This document shows positions 46,488 through 54,614 of a stretch of DNA of 64,000 bases, piece after piece. A program made the translations under genes and the position numbers. The stretch spans positions 32,733-96,732 of the forward strand of contig CAKPLP010000004.1 of the NCBI GenBank assembly GCA_934167695.1. Direction: 5' to 3'. This DNA is from an uncultured Bacilli bacterium (GTDB taxonomy: Bacteria; Bacillota_I; Bacilli_A; RF39; UBA660). Position 1 is the stretch's first letter. Each line of letters opens with the position of its first letter. Below the pieces are notes generated by a model that saw only the letters and a list, made by a program, of their open reading frames with translations, had not been told where the DNA came from and ran no database searches.

Positions 46488-47252
46488 TTAAATACCCAAA
46501 AAAAACAAAAAATCATAAGTAGTAACTTTACTAAAAAATAAAATAGCATTAGCAACTGCCAAAAAAGGGCCAAACGGAATCATATGCTCTTTATTAGTTA
46601 GCAAAATAACAAGAGCAACAGGAAGAGCAAGTAAACTTCCCAAAAATATAGTTAAAACACCAATCAATGGTTCTAAAACAAGACCAAATACAAATAATAG
46701 TTTTACATCACCGCCCCCCAAGCTTTCCTTTTTAAAGATTTTCTCACCAAACCACATTATAAAATACATGAGTAAAAACAAAAACACACCAGTTACTACA
46801 TGTGTACAGGTACTATTAAATCCTGATTTTAAAAATTGAATCACAATAAAATAAAATGTAAAAAATAATAAAACCTCATCAGGAATAATATAATATGTCA
46901 AATCAGTAACTAAGACAATCATTAAAATAGATACAACACCAAGGGCAATCAACAAGTCATAACTAAAGCCAAAACTATAATAACTAACAGCAAACAAAAG
47001 CCCAGTTGTAAGTTCTAAAAGAGGTAACATTATAGGTATTTTAGTATGACAATATCTACACCTACCCTTATTAAATAAATATGTCATAATAGGTACCATA
47101 TCATACAATTTAAGTTCATGAGAACAACTATTACAATGAGAATGACTTGTAGTAAAATTTTCTCCCTTAGGAAGCCTCTCTCCAATAACACCATAAAAGG
47201 ATCCAAAAACACTTCCAAAAATAAAAAAGAGAATTAAATACAGTGAATTCAC
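46488..47252 (-). CDS. pilD: Type IV prepilin peptidase
   Basis: A 254-residue integral membrane aspartyl protease and methyltransferase. The N-terminal GSVFGSFYGVIGERLP, a zinc site of four cysteines (HCNSC and CRYC), and the two catalytic aspartates in VTDLTYYIIPDE and GGGDVK are present. The start is GTG 47252 behind AAAGGAGGAATTTTT; longer frames overlap pilC. It cleaves type IV prepilin leaders before a Phe or similar residue. No classical prepilin gene is in the window. Confidence 0.93.
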   Translation of the reverse strand: MNSLYLILFFIFGSVFGSFYGVIGERLPKGENFTTSHSHCNSCSHELKLYDMVPIMTYLFNKGRCRYCHTKIPIMLPLLELTTGLLFAVSYYSFGFSYDLLIALGVVSILMIVLVTDLTYYIIPDEVLLFFTFYFIVIQFLKSGFNSTCTHVVTGVFLFLLMYFIMWFGEKIFKKESLGGGDVKLLFVFGLVLEPLIGVLTIFLGSLLALPVALVILLTNKEHMIPFGPFLAVANAILFFSKVTTYDFLFFLGI

Positions 47253-47268
47253 AAAAATTCCTCCTTTT

Positions 47269-49068
47269 TTATTGAATTTGATTATAAATATCAAACATAG
47301 GCGTAATAATTGAAAGTAAAATAATACCAACAATAAAAGCAACCATCAAAATCATAATAGGCTCTATCAAACTTTTCAACTGATCAACCATAGATTTATG
47401 AAGTTGTTGATAATGATCAGAAACTTTCTCCATCATTAGTCCTAACTGACCAGTATTTTCACCAGTTACAAGCATGTGATAAGCAACAGTAGGAAAAGCC
47501 CACTCACCTTTAAAAGACTTAGAAATAGTTTCACCCTTAGCCAAATTAGATAATGTCTTTGCAATTATTTCTTTATATATTTCATTATTAGTAATCTTAG
47601 AAAGAATTTCCATACTATCAGTAATAAAAACACCATGATTAATTAAAGATGAAAAAGTTTTAGTAAAATTATACACTTCATTATAAATAATGATATTACC
47701 AAATCCAGGCAATTTCATAACAACAAGTTGAACAACTCGTCTAAAAGTAGGAACCTTTTTGTAACATATTATAAAAGCAACTATTATAAAAATACTAACA
47801 AGTAAAATAGAAACATAATTATTTACCATAAAATTTGATGCAGCAATAACAGTCAAAGTAATTTTAGGTAAAGTTGCTCCATTATTTTCATATAAAGTTA
47901 CAAACTGTGGAACAAGTTCAAGAAGCATAAAAGCAAGTACCGCAATAGCCAAAATTAATACTAATAAAGGATAAGTCATGGCACTCCTCATAGCCTTTTT
48001 CGTTTGTTCTATACTTTCATAATAATCAGCCATATCATCAAGAATAGTAGGAAGATCTCCAGTCATTTCAGCAGATCTAACCATATTAATTAAGAGTTGA
48101 GGAAAAACATTTCCTTGCTTTTCCATAGCAGCACTTAATGCATCACCCTTCAATAAATCATAAACCAATTTTTGATAAGCATTCTTTGAAGCTGCAGAAG
48201 TCGTCTGTTTAGCAAGAATTGTAACACCTTCAACTAATGGGATTCCAGCCTTTATATATGTAGAAAGTTGAGTAAGATCAAAAGCAAGTTCGCTGGTTTT
48301 AATTTTCTTATTTAAAACAATCTCAATATCATAATTTTTTCTAGGTTCTACAACTATATTAGTATACCCTTGTATTTCTAAAAAATGTTTACAGTCATCC
48401 ACACTTTCTGCATCAAAAAATCCAGACACTTTTTTACCATTTTCTAGTTCAGCTTTATATTTAAAAGGATACAAATTAGAATTCATTTTAGCTCTTTTAT
48501 GAGATTCTATTCCCTTTAGATTCTCCTCAGCGCTACTATCCAAAATAGAAACATCTTCCTTTTTTCTAAAAAGAGAACCAAAAAAATTAGTCTTTTCTAC
48601 TTTTGCATATTTCTTAATAGAATTTCTAAGACTTTTAGGAATAGAATTACTAGCTTCTCCTATTCTAACATTTTCAATTATATCATCAGGAATAACCTTA
48701 CCAAGTTTTCTCATAGCAACACTTAAGGAATCTCCCTTATATACAAAATAAGCTATTCTAAAATAAATACTTCTATTAGAAGGAGCACTTCTTTTGGCAA
48801 CATCAACTACAGCATTCACAAGAGGAACATTATGTTTAATATTATTCGAAAGATTACCTAATTCAACACTAACTGTATCTAAATCAATTTTTCTATTAAT
48901 ATCAGGAGTTGCTTCCCCCGGTTTTAATGGACTAACAGCAATATTGGTATATCCAGCCATATTTAAAAAAGTACGACATTCATCCATATTTTCAGCAATA
49001 AAAAAATCATTAATTTGATTGTTGTTATCCAATGCACTATATTTAAATATATACAAACTAGTATTCAT
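47269..49068 (-). CDS. pilC: Type IV pilus/type II secretion inner-membrane protein PilC with duplicated N-terminal module
   Basis: A 599-residue protein, ~190 longer than usual PilC/GspF. Residues ~195-599 are a normal PilC: an FKYKAELENGKKVSGFFDAE start, cytoplasmic GSPII_F domain, TM helices near 365, 415 and 570, second cytoplasmic domain with TGENTGQLGLMMEKV. Residues 1-190 repeat the N-terminal part (FKYSALDNNNQINDFFIAEN; MAGYTNIAV; NVPLVNAVVDVAKRS; KGDSLSVAMRKLG) but have no membrane helix. Where the normal domain has MVRSAEMTGDLP the extra one has NVRIGEASNSIP. The gene lies 17 bases ahead of pilD. No pilB/pilT ATPase is nearby. Confidence 0.9.
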   Translation of the reverse strand: MNTSLYIFKYSALDNNNQINDFFIAENMDECRTFLNMAGYTNIAVSPLKPGEATPDINRKIDLDTVSVELGNLSNNIKHNVPLVNAVVDVAKRSAPSNRSIYFRIAYFVYKGDSLSVAMRKLGKVIPDDIIENVRIGEASNSIPKSLRNSIKKYAKVEKTNFFGSLFRKKEDVSILDSSAEENLKGIESHKRAKMNSNLYPFKYKAELENGKKVSGFFDAESVDDCKHFLEIQGYTNIVVEPRKNYDIEIVLNKKIKTSELAFDLTQLSTYIKAGIPLVEGVTILAKQTTSAASKNAYQKLVYDLLKGDALSAAMEKQGNVFPQLLINMVRSAEMTGDLPTILDDMADYYESIEQTKKAMRSAMTYPLLVLILAIAVLAFMLLELVPQFVTLYENNGATLPKITLTVIAASNFMVNNYVSILLVSIFIIVAFIICYKKVPTFRRVVQLVVMKLPGFGNIIIYNEVYNFTKTFSSLINHGVFITDSMEILSKITNNEIYKEIIAKTLSNLAKGETISKSFKGEWAFPTVAYHMLVTGENTGQLGLMMEKVSDHYQQLHKSMVDQLKSLIEPIMILMVAFIVGIILLSIITPMFDIYNQIQ

Positions 49069-49173
49069 AATAGCACCCTCTACTCTATATAATAAATTAT
49101 ATCAAAATAATATTTAATTTTAAAGATAAACTTTTAATAAATTTTACATATACTAAAATAAAGAGGTGAAATT

Positions 49174-49509
49174 ATGTACAACAATCCTTTTATGTATGGC
49201 CCTTATATGTCAAGTATGGCAAATTTGGCACAACCAGCAGCAAATAGAGGTTTATTAAGTGGTTTAAAAGCAATAAACTGGAGTACACTTCTTTCTAATA
49301 CACAAAAAACACTAGGAATAATAAATCAGACAATCCCAATAGTATATCAAGTTAAGCCAATATTAAATAATGCCAAAGCAATGTTTAAAATAGTTAGTAC
49401 ACTAAAAGAAGATGACAAAGTAAAAAATGAAACTACTGTCAAAGAAGAAACAAATCAAATAACAAATAATTATCAACAAGAAGACGATAAACCTATGTTT
49501 TTCATTTAA
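49174..49509 (+). CDS. YqfQ/VrrA-like protein
   Basis: A 111-residue protein with a Gly/Pro/Met/Tyr N-terminus (NPFMYGPYMSS), then ANRGLLSGLKAINWSTLLSN, QKTLGIINQTIPIVYQVKPI and LNNAKAMFKIVS, and a charged tail. This order resembles the YqfQ (spore coat) family, which has a GLL motif followed by a helix with NxQ and YxPxxKN. The match is from memory. The ribosome site is AGAGGTGAAATT. It is a lone plus-strand gene between divergent pilC and convergent tgt. Confidence 0.55.
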   Translation: MYNNPFMYGPYMSSMANLAQPAANRGLLSGLKAINWSTLLSNTQKTLGIINQTIPIVYQVKPILNNAKAMFKIVSTLKEDDKVKNETTVKEETNQITNNYQQEDDKPMFFI

Positions 49510-49546
49510 AAACAGATCACTTTAATAGATGTGATCTGTTTTAATT
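49509..49546. terminator. Bidirectional terminator between yqfQ-like gene and tgt
   Basis: AACAGATCAC/GTGATCTGTT (49511-49540) with T-rich tails on both strands. It serves the plus-strand gene ending at 49509 and the minus-strand tgt ending at 49545. Confidence 0.88.
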
Positions 49547-50669
49547 AATTAGATTTATTGTTATATTTCTCTATAAATTTATCTCGATATTCAAGCAAAG
49601 TATTGTTCTTTATAGCCTCTCTTAATTTTTCTGTTATCTTAATTAAAAATCTAATATTATGAATAGATAAAAGAGTTCCACCTAACATTTCATCTGTTGT
49701 AATTAAATGTCTAATATAGCTCTTAGTATAATTCTTACAAGTATAACAGTCACATTCATCATCAACAGGAGTAAAATCCTCTATAAATTTAGCATTATGT
49801 AAATTAATTTTACCAGTTCTAGTAAAAGCTTGACCATGTCTTGCAATTCTCGTAGGAAGAACACAATCAAAAATATCTACACCACGAATAACACCTTCAA
49901 TAATATCAATAGGATCTCCTACTCCCATTAAATACCTTACCTTATCTTCTGGTAAATATCTAATACCATCTTCTACCATTTTATACATTGTAGGCTTATC
50001 TTCACCCACACTAGTTCCCCCGATTGAATATCCATCAAAATTCATTTCTACCGTTTTTTTACAACTATATTCTCGAAGATCCTTAAATTCACCACCCTGT
50101 ACAATACCAAATAAAGCTTGATTAGGATTATTATGAACCTTCTTACCACGCAAAGCCCATCTAAGAGTTCTCTCAACAGACTTTTTCATATAATCGTACG
50201 TAACAGGATATGGAGGACATTCATCAAAACTCATAGCAATATCACTATCGAGTTTATTTTGGATTTCAATAGACTTTTCAGGAGTTAAAAATAAGTTCTT
50301 ACCGTCAATATGGCTTTTAAAATGAACCCCTTCCTCTGTTATATCCTTAGCTTTGTTTTTAGCTAAAGAAAAAACCTGAAAACCACCACTATCAGTCAAA
50401 ATAGGACCATCATAATTCATAAATTTATGCAATCCGCCAGCATGATCAATAACATCAGCACCGGGTTTAAGCCATAAATGATAAGTATTAGCAAGACATA
50501 TTCCAGCACCAGTTGCCTTTACCTGTTCAGGAGTTAAACTTTTAACAGTAGCACGTGTACCAACAGGCATAAACATAGGAGTTTCAAATGTACCATAATT
50601 AGTCTTTAACTTTCCATATCTAGCAGACGTATTTTCATCTTTATGCAATAATGTATATTCAATTTTCAT
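49545..50669 (-). CDS. tgt: Queuine tRNA-ribosyltransferase
   Basis: Exchanges guanine 34 for the queuosine precursor in GUN-anticodon tRNAs. About 374 residues with DSGGFQVFSL, the nucleophile and substrate-binding region GGTSVGE, and a zinc site CDCYTCKNYTKSYIRH. The start is ATG 50669 (MKIEYTL) behind GGAGAGTGATATT; the earlier TTG is inferior. In Bacillus it directly follows queA. Here about 6 kb of accessory genes lie between. Confidence 0.95.
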   Translation of the reverse strand: MKIEYTLLHKDENTSARYGKLKTNYGTFETPMFMPVGTRATVKSLTPEQVKATGAGICLANTYHLWLKPGADVIDHAGGLHKFMNYDGPILTDSGGFQVFSLAKNKAKDITEEGVHFKSHIDGKNLFLTPEKSIEIQNKLDSDIAMSFDECPPYPVTYDYMKKSVERTLRWALRGKKVHNNPNQALFGIVQGGEFKDLREYSCKKTVEMNFDGYSIGGTSVGEDKPTMYKMVEDGIRYLPEDKVRYLMGVGDPIDIIEGVIRGVDIFDCVLPTRIARHGQAFTRTGKINLHNAKFIEDFTPVDDECDCYTCKNYTKSYIRHLITTDEMLGGTLLSIHNIRFLIKITEKLREAIKNNTLLEYRDKFIEKYNNKSN

Positions 50670-50733
50670 AATATCACTCTCCAAACACTTTTATCATTAT
50701 AAATGATAATAGTATTTTTTACAAGTTTTAATA

Positions 50734-51741
50734 TTATTTAGAAACAACTACAACTGCACGTGCACCATAGTCTGTGCTAAATGCACCGTTACCGTGATAC
50801 ACACGACCGTAATAGCTCAAATCCCACGCACAATAAGCAAGAGAGGATGTAGCACTCATTGTCCAATATCCATTATTTTTAGAACCTTTTTCTTGATCAC
50901 TTAAATTATCATTTACTGTTCCACCATTATCAACTGAAGACGATAAATAATTATACATCCAGATTGGACATGATTTAGCTGTTGTAGTACACCCCAACGC
51001 CTTAGCTTCTTGTAATGTAATCATTCTTGCCTTAGCTTTTCTAGAGCCAAGTGTATATGTATTTGCCTCACAACTACTTAAACTACATCCTGTAAAAAAA
51101 TTTGTTTTAAATGTTGTTGTTCCCATAGTATATACTTGATCATTAACATTTGTCCATGAATTAGTTATTCTTTCTAAGGCTACAAGCACTGTCATCGGTC
51201 CTTCATCATTACATGAAGTATAATCACAACTTGTTGAATCAGTATTATATGTTATATAATCTGCTTTATTTATCCAAGCTGTATTATTAATTATATTTTT
51301 TTGACTTTGCATTGTCATAGTAGATCCAGTATCATACATTACATGAAAAGTCACTATATCTGAATCGTTTACTTTGTACTTTATGATTGTTCCCACAGGA
51401 CAACTGCCACTTGTTTTTGTTTTATAGCATGTTGATTTTACACATGTTGATTCATTACCTGTGATACATTTTGTTGATGTTGCTGTACTGTATTTATATG
51501 CACCTATAAAATTCCCCATTTTTCTTATATCTGTTTGGGTATATAATTCATCGATTGCCGCCTGAACTGTTGTAGCTAGTAAACCGGATGATGAATTTGA
51601 ATAGGTTACACCACTTCCTGCGATTGCCGTCGCAGCATATACTCCTCCAATAGAAATTCCTAAGCCTACAACCAAGCCTATTAAAAATTTATAGTTTTTC
51701 TTAAAGATATTTACTGTTCTACTAAAGTAACCCCCCCCCAC
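50734..51741 (-). CDS. Phase-variable surface protein, lectin-like C-terminus (copy 1)
   Basis: About 335-343 residues. An N-terminal hydrophobic anchor (FLIGLVVGLGISIGGVYA) precedes a conserved domain (TYSNSSSGLLATTVQAAIDELY) and a cysteine-rich core with paired Cys (KCITGNESTCVKSTCYKTK). A C-terminal lectin-like domain follows (ARMITLQEAKALGC, CPIWMYNYL, YWTMSATSS) and ends in GARAVVVVSK. The uninterrupted frame begins at GTG 51741 inside a G9 tract, without ribosome site. The natural start is ATG 51766, which with nine G hits a stop after 14 codons; eight or eleven G would read into this protein. So the gene appears OFF as sequenced. Its paralogue lies at 62984-63913. Confidence 0.75.
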   Translation of the reverse strand: MGGGYFSRTVNIFKKNYKFLIGLVVGLGISIGGVYAATAIAGSGVTYSNSSSGLLATTVQAAIDELYTQTDIRKMGNFIGAYKYSTATSTKCITGNESTCVKSTCYKTKTSGSCPVGTIIKYKVNDSDIVTFHVMYDTGSTMTMQSQKNIINNTAWINKADYITYNTDSTSCDYTSCNDEGPMTVLVALERITNSWTNVNDQVYTMGTTTFKTNFFTGCSLSSCEANTYTLGSRKAKARMITLQEAKALGCTTTAKSCPIWMYNYLSSSVDNGGTVNDNLSDQEKGSKNNGYWTMSATSSLAYCAWDLSYYGRVYHGNGAFSTDYGARAVVVVSK

Positions 51742-51766
51742 TAGAACATTTGATTGTTATTTTCAT
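51722..51766 (-). other. 14-codon leader frame ending after the G9 tract
   Basis: From ATG 51766, behind AGGAGGAAGT, the frame reads MKITIKCSSGGGLL and stops with TAG at 51722-51724. This is what is translated with nine G residues. Eight or eleven G would join this start to the surface-protein frame (SSGGGYFSRTVNIF...). Confidence 0.7.
51731..51739 (-). repeat. Homopolymeric G9 tract (contingency locus)
   Basis: Nine consecutive G on the minus strand in a very AT-rich region, at codons 10-12 of the frame from ATG 51766. A flanking inverted repeat TGTTCTA...TAGAACA surrounds it. Tracts this long are prone to slipped-strand changes in length. Confidence 0.85.
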
Positions 51767-51792
51767 ACTTCCTCCTATTATTAGACTACTAA

Positions 51793-51821
51793 AGTATACA
51801 ACATTTTAATATCAGTATCAA
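51793..51821 (-). promoter_or_regulatory. Promoter of the phase-variable surface protein gene
   Basis: On the minus strand TTGATA (51816-51821) and TATACT (51793-51798) are separated by exactly 17 bases, close to the sigma-A consensus. The predicted transcript starts about 20 bases before the ribosome site AGGAGG and ATG 51766. This supports ATG 51766 as the natural start. Confidence 0.75.
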
Positions 51822-51833
51822 GCTATCTAAAAT

Positions 51834-51874
51834 AAAAAAAACTAAGTATATTTTTTAATTATCACTTAGTTTCT
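51834..51874 (-). terminator. Terminator of the amidoligase-LRR operon
   Basis: AAACTAAGT/ACTTAGTTT (51839-51872) followed on the minus strand by TTTTTTATTTT, just after the LRR gene. Confidence 0.82.
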
Positions 51875-51896
51875 TACTCATAAATTTTATCTAACA

Positions 51897-53588
51897 TTAG
51901 TTTTTAATTAATGTTAATTTTTTCTGTTTCTCCCTAAAATTATTTTTAAAACTACCAGAATAAAGCATAAAATCATCAATTATATCTGCAGGCATTTCTA
52001 CAGTTTCTAATACTTCATTAATAGTTAAATAAAGATCATCTATTTTCTCTAGCGATGGTAATCTTAACTCTCTTAAAGACATATTTGAAGATAAAAACTG
52101 ACATCCAATTATTTTTAAACTTGGTAATTTCAAAACAATTAAATTATTATTAAACTCTAAAAATTTTGATCCTACTTGTTCTAAACATGGAGCATATAGT
52201 TCTGATAATTTTTTATTATTAGACATAAAGCCATCAGTCACACTTACCAAATTTGGTAACTCCAAATGTTTAATATTAGCATTTGTCATAAAATAATTAC
52301 CCGTTTGCCTTAACATTGGCAAATAAATATTATTTATAGAAGAATTCCAAACCAGAAATTTATCACCAACATATTTCAAATTAGGAAAAGAAACCTCTTT
52401 CAAATTATCATTGGCATTCAAAAAACGTGATCCGCACTTTTGCAAAAAAGGAATCTCTATATATTTCAAGTCAACATTACATTGCATAAAGTTATCAGAT
52501 ATATTTTTCACTCTTCCTAAATGCATAGTTTCTAAATATATATTATTACGTAAAAAATTATCATCAATATTAAAAATTAAATCATTATAATAAGACAACA
52601 TTCTATTAGCCCTATCAATTACTATTACTATTTGATGATTCTTTTTCTTTAATATAATATACTTTCTATTATTTAATTTTGTAATTTCAACATTTTCTAT
52701 ATTCTCATTATAAGAAGTAAAAGAATCATTTATATTATTATCACATAAATTAATACTTTTTTCTTTCATATCTAAAAGAAAATAATCAAATACTATATAC
52801 CTATCTTTTTTTATCTGTAAAGGTTTAAAATTTTTAATAATAATATTATCAGGACAATAATAAATATTATTTATTTCATAATTATATTTATAAAATTTAC
52901 CATCTGTTGCTAATACATAATCAGGAAGTTCAAAATCTCCATTCATAGTATTACCAATATTCAAATTATATTCACGTTCAAAACTTTGAGTTAATCCTAC
53001 TATTATATTATCCAAATTATTACCAAATGTTGAATCAGGATTATCAACGGTATGATTATATCTATTTTTTATCGAAACATAGTTACAATCACCTCTAGTA
53101 AATTGAATACTTATTACTGAAGTTCCATACTCATCTTGCCTTTTTGGATTAGTATAATTTTCTCTTTTTATTGAAGAAACATTTTTCTTAACAGCAAAAA
53201 AAACATAATTTGTTTTCAACCTGTTATCATTAAAAGTACACAATTTCTCTTCACTTTTATAATACTTTTTAAATTTCCGAATATCTTTATTCGTCTTACA
53301 TTCATATAAAATATACCCAGCTTCGTCTAATAATTCATAAGGGCTTTTATTTGTATTGATCATTTTTTTATTATCGGTTGCAATCAAACTATTTATAAAA
53401 CTCTGAAACTCTGATACCAAGTCATTAACAATGATATCAGTATATAAAAACTTTGAAAAATAAAATTTACTTTCTATCAAGGTTGGTAACAATCCCTCAG
53501 TTTCCAAAATAGTTGGAAATAATTCTCTACATAAATGAGAAAAATCCTCACCATACTTATCCTTTATTCTCTTTAAATCATTCTGCAT
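51897..53588 (-). CDS. Leucine-rich-repeat protein of the amidoligase operon
   Basis: A 563-residue protein without signal peptide or membrane segment. Residues 1-~330 form a mixed domain of unknown type (FARGDC-like FTRGDCNYVSIKNRY, and tracts rich in Asn and Tyr). Residues ~345-545 contain about eight BspA-like leucine-rich repeats of 22-24 residues (patterns such as LKYIEIPFLQKCGSRFL, LKEVSFPNLKYVGDKFL, LRELRLPSLEKI). BspA-type repeats usually bind proteins, but here they seem intracellular. It is the third gene of an operon with an amidoligase-fold enzyme and a membrane protein, 27 bases after the former. Confidence 0.72.
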   Translation of the reverse strand: MQNDLKRIKDKYGEDFSHLCRELFPTILETEGLLPTLIESKFYFSKFLYTDIIVNDLVSEFQSFINSLIATDNKKMINTNKSPYELLDEAGYILYECKTNKDIRKFKKYYKSEEKLCTFNDNRLKTNYVFFAVKKNVSSIKRENYTNPKRQDEYGTSVISIQFTRGDCNYVSIKNRYNHTVDNPDSTFGNNLDNIIVGLTQSFEREYNLNIGNTMNGDFELPDYVLATDGKFYKYNYEINNIYYCPDNIIIKNFKPLQIKKDRYIVFDYFLLDMKEKSINLCDNNINDSFTSYNENIENVEITKLNNRKYIILKKKNHQIVIVIDRANRMLSYYNDLIFNIDDNFLRNNIYLETMHLGRVKNISDNFMQCNVDLKYIEIPFLQKCGSRFLNANDNLKEVSFPNLKYVGDKFLVWNSSINNIYLPMLRQTGNYFMTNANIKHLELPNLVSVTDGFMSNNKKLSELYAPCLEQVGSKFLEFNNNLIVLKLPSLKIIGCQFLSSNMSLRELRLPSLEKIDDLYLTINEVLETVEMPADIIDDFMLYSGSFKNNFREKQKKLTLIKN

Positions 53589-53615
53589 ATAATATCCCTC
53601 ATTTCAATACATAAT

Positions 53616-54614
53616 TTATTTTACAAATTGTTTGGCCTTTACTGCGGTTTTTATTCCATAATTATCCTGAAAACCCTTTAAATACTGTTTTAAAAAGTAC
53701 ATTTTATCTAAATTATTATCAAACACCAAATCAACAAACTCCAGTGCATTTTTTAAATTAACTTCATCATAAATATATTTATTTTGTGAATATAATAAAT
53801 ACTCTTCTTTCAATTTATAATTTAAAAAGTCTCCATCCATCACTTTATTTTTAGATGATAATAACATTTTTGTAAAGGTATTTATATTATTTTGCCACAC
53901 TACAGCATCAGTAGTTCCATTTGGATTTCTAAATTCTAAAGTATTTTTTTTCAATTTATTTCCTAACATAAAAAATTTAACATTTTTAAAATTTAATGCT
54001 GTATATCTTACATTTGGCACCAAATAAGATAGAAAATCTACTGATTTAATATTCATAATATCAGACATATTAGAGTAAAGGAAATCTGCTATAGGTAAAG
54101 CATTTTTCAAGATTTTTTTACGTGCACTAATTTTATCACCATACGCAAATCTAAACAGTACACTTTCATAAGCTGTATATAATCTTAAAAAATCTTTCCA
54201 CGCCTCAACATCCTCACCAAGAATATGAGCTCCAACATGCACATGACCACCAGCATTATGTAATGTATCTGCACCATTAAAAGATAAAAATTCACAAATG
54301 CTTCTCAACTCTTGCCAATATTTAATTTTATCAGTCATAATAGGTGAAGAAACTTCGCCACCAGAAGACAATGACTTATCATATCCAGAAAACCAATCTA
54401 TTAAAGAATTTTTTATAATAAACTGATGAGTTTTAACATCAGAAACTTTTTCATATTCTATTTCAACCCCAAAAGTTACTTCATCAGGCAAATTCAAAGT
54501 ATATCTATATTCAATAAGATTATTTTCAACTTCTACTAATAAATCCTGTAAATCAATCCCTCTTAAAAATGCAAAACAATCATTTTTCACATCACTTGCA
54601 AAAGTATTACTCAT
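53616..54614 (-). CDS. Putative amidoligase enzyme (Amidoligase_2-like)
   Basis: A 332-residue soluble protein with the three signature blocks of the COOH-NH2 ligase group related to glutamine synthetase: an N-terminal FGVEIEYEKV near residue 47 (acidic metal-site residues), GGHVHVGAHIL near residue 122, and LEFRNPNGTTDAVVWQNNI near residue 230. Members are predicted to form amide or isopeptide bonds on peptides or proteins using ATP. The substrate is not known. Its ATG abuts the stop of the upstream membrane-protein gene with no gap, so the two are translationally coupled, and the LRR gene follows. Confidence 0.8.
   Translation of the reverse strand: MSNTFASDVKNDCFAFLRGIDLQDLLVEVENNLIEYRYTLNLPDEVTFGVEIEYEKVSDVKTHQFIIKNSLIDWFSGYDKSLSSGGEVSSPIMTDKIKYWQELRSICEFLSFNGADTLHNAGGHVHVGAHILGEDVEAWKDFLRLYTAYESVLFRFAYGDKISARKKILKNALPIADFLYSNMSDIMNIKSVDFLSYLVPNVRYTALNFKNVKFFMLGNKLKKNTLEFRNPNGTTDAVVWQNNINTFTKMLLSSKNKVMDGDFLNYKLKEEYLLYSQNKYIYDEVNLKNALEFVDLVFDNNLDKMYFLKQYLKGFQDNYGIKTAVKAKQFVK

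Noticed and set aside
51723..51748. G-quadruplex acting as in Neisseria pilE recombination
   Set aside because: A single run of nine G is too short for four stacked G3 runs with loops. The second tract is cut by the window end, so it cannot be judged.
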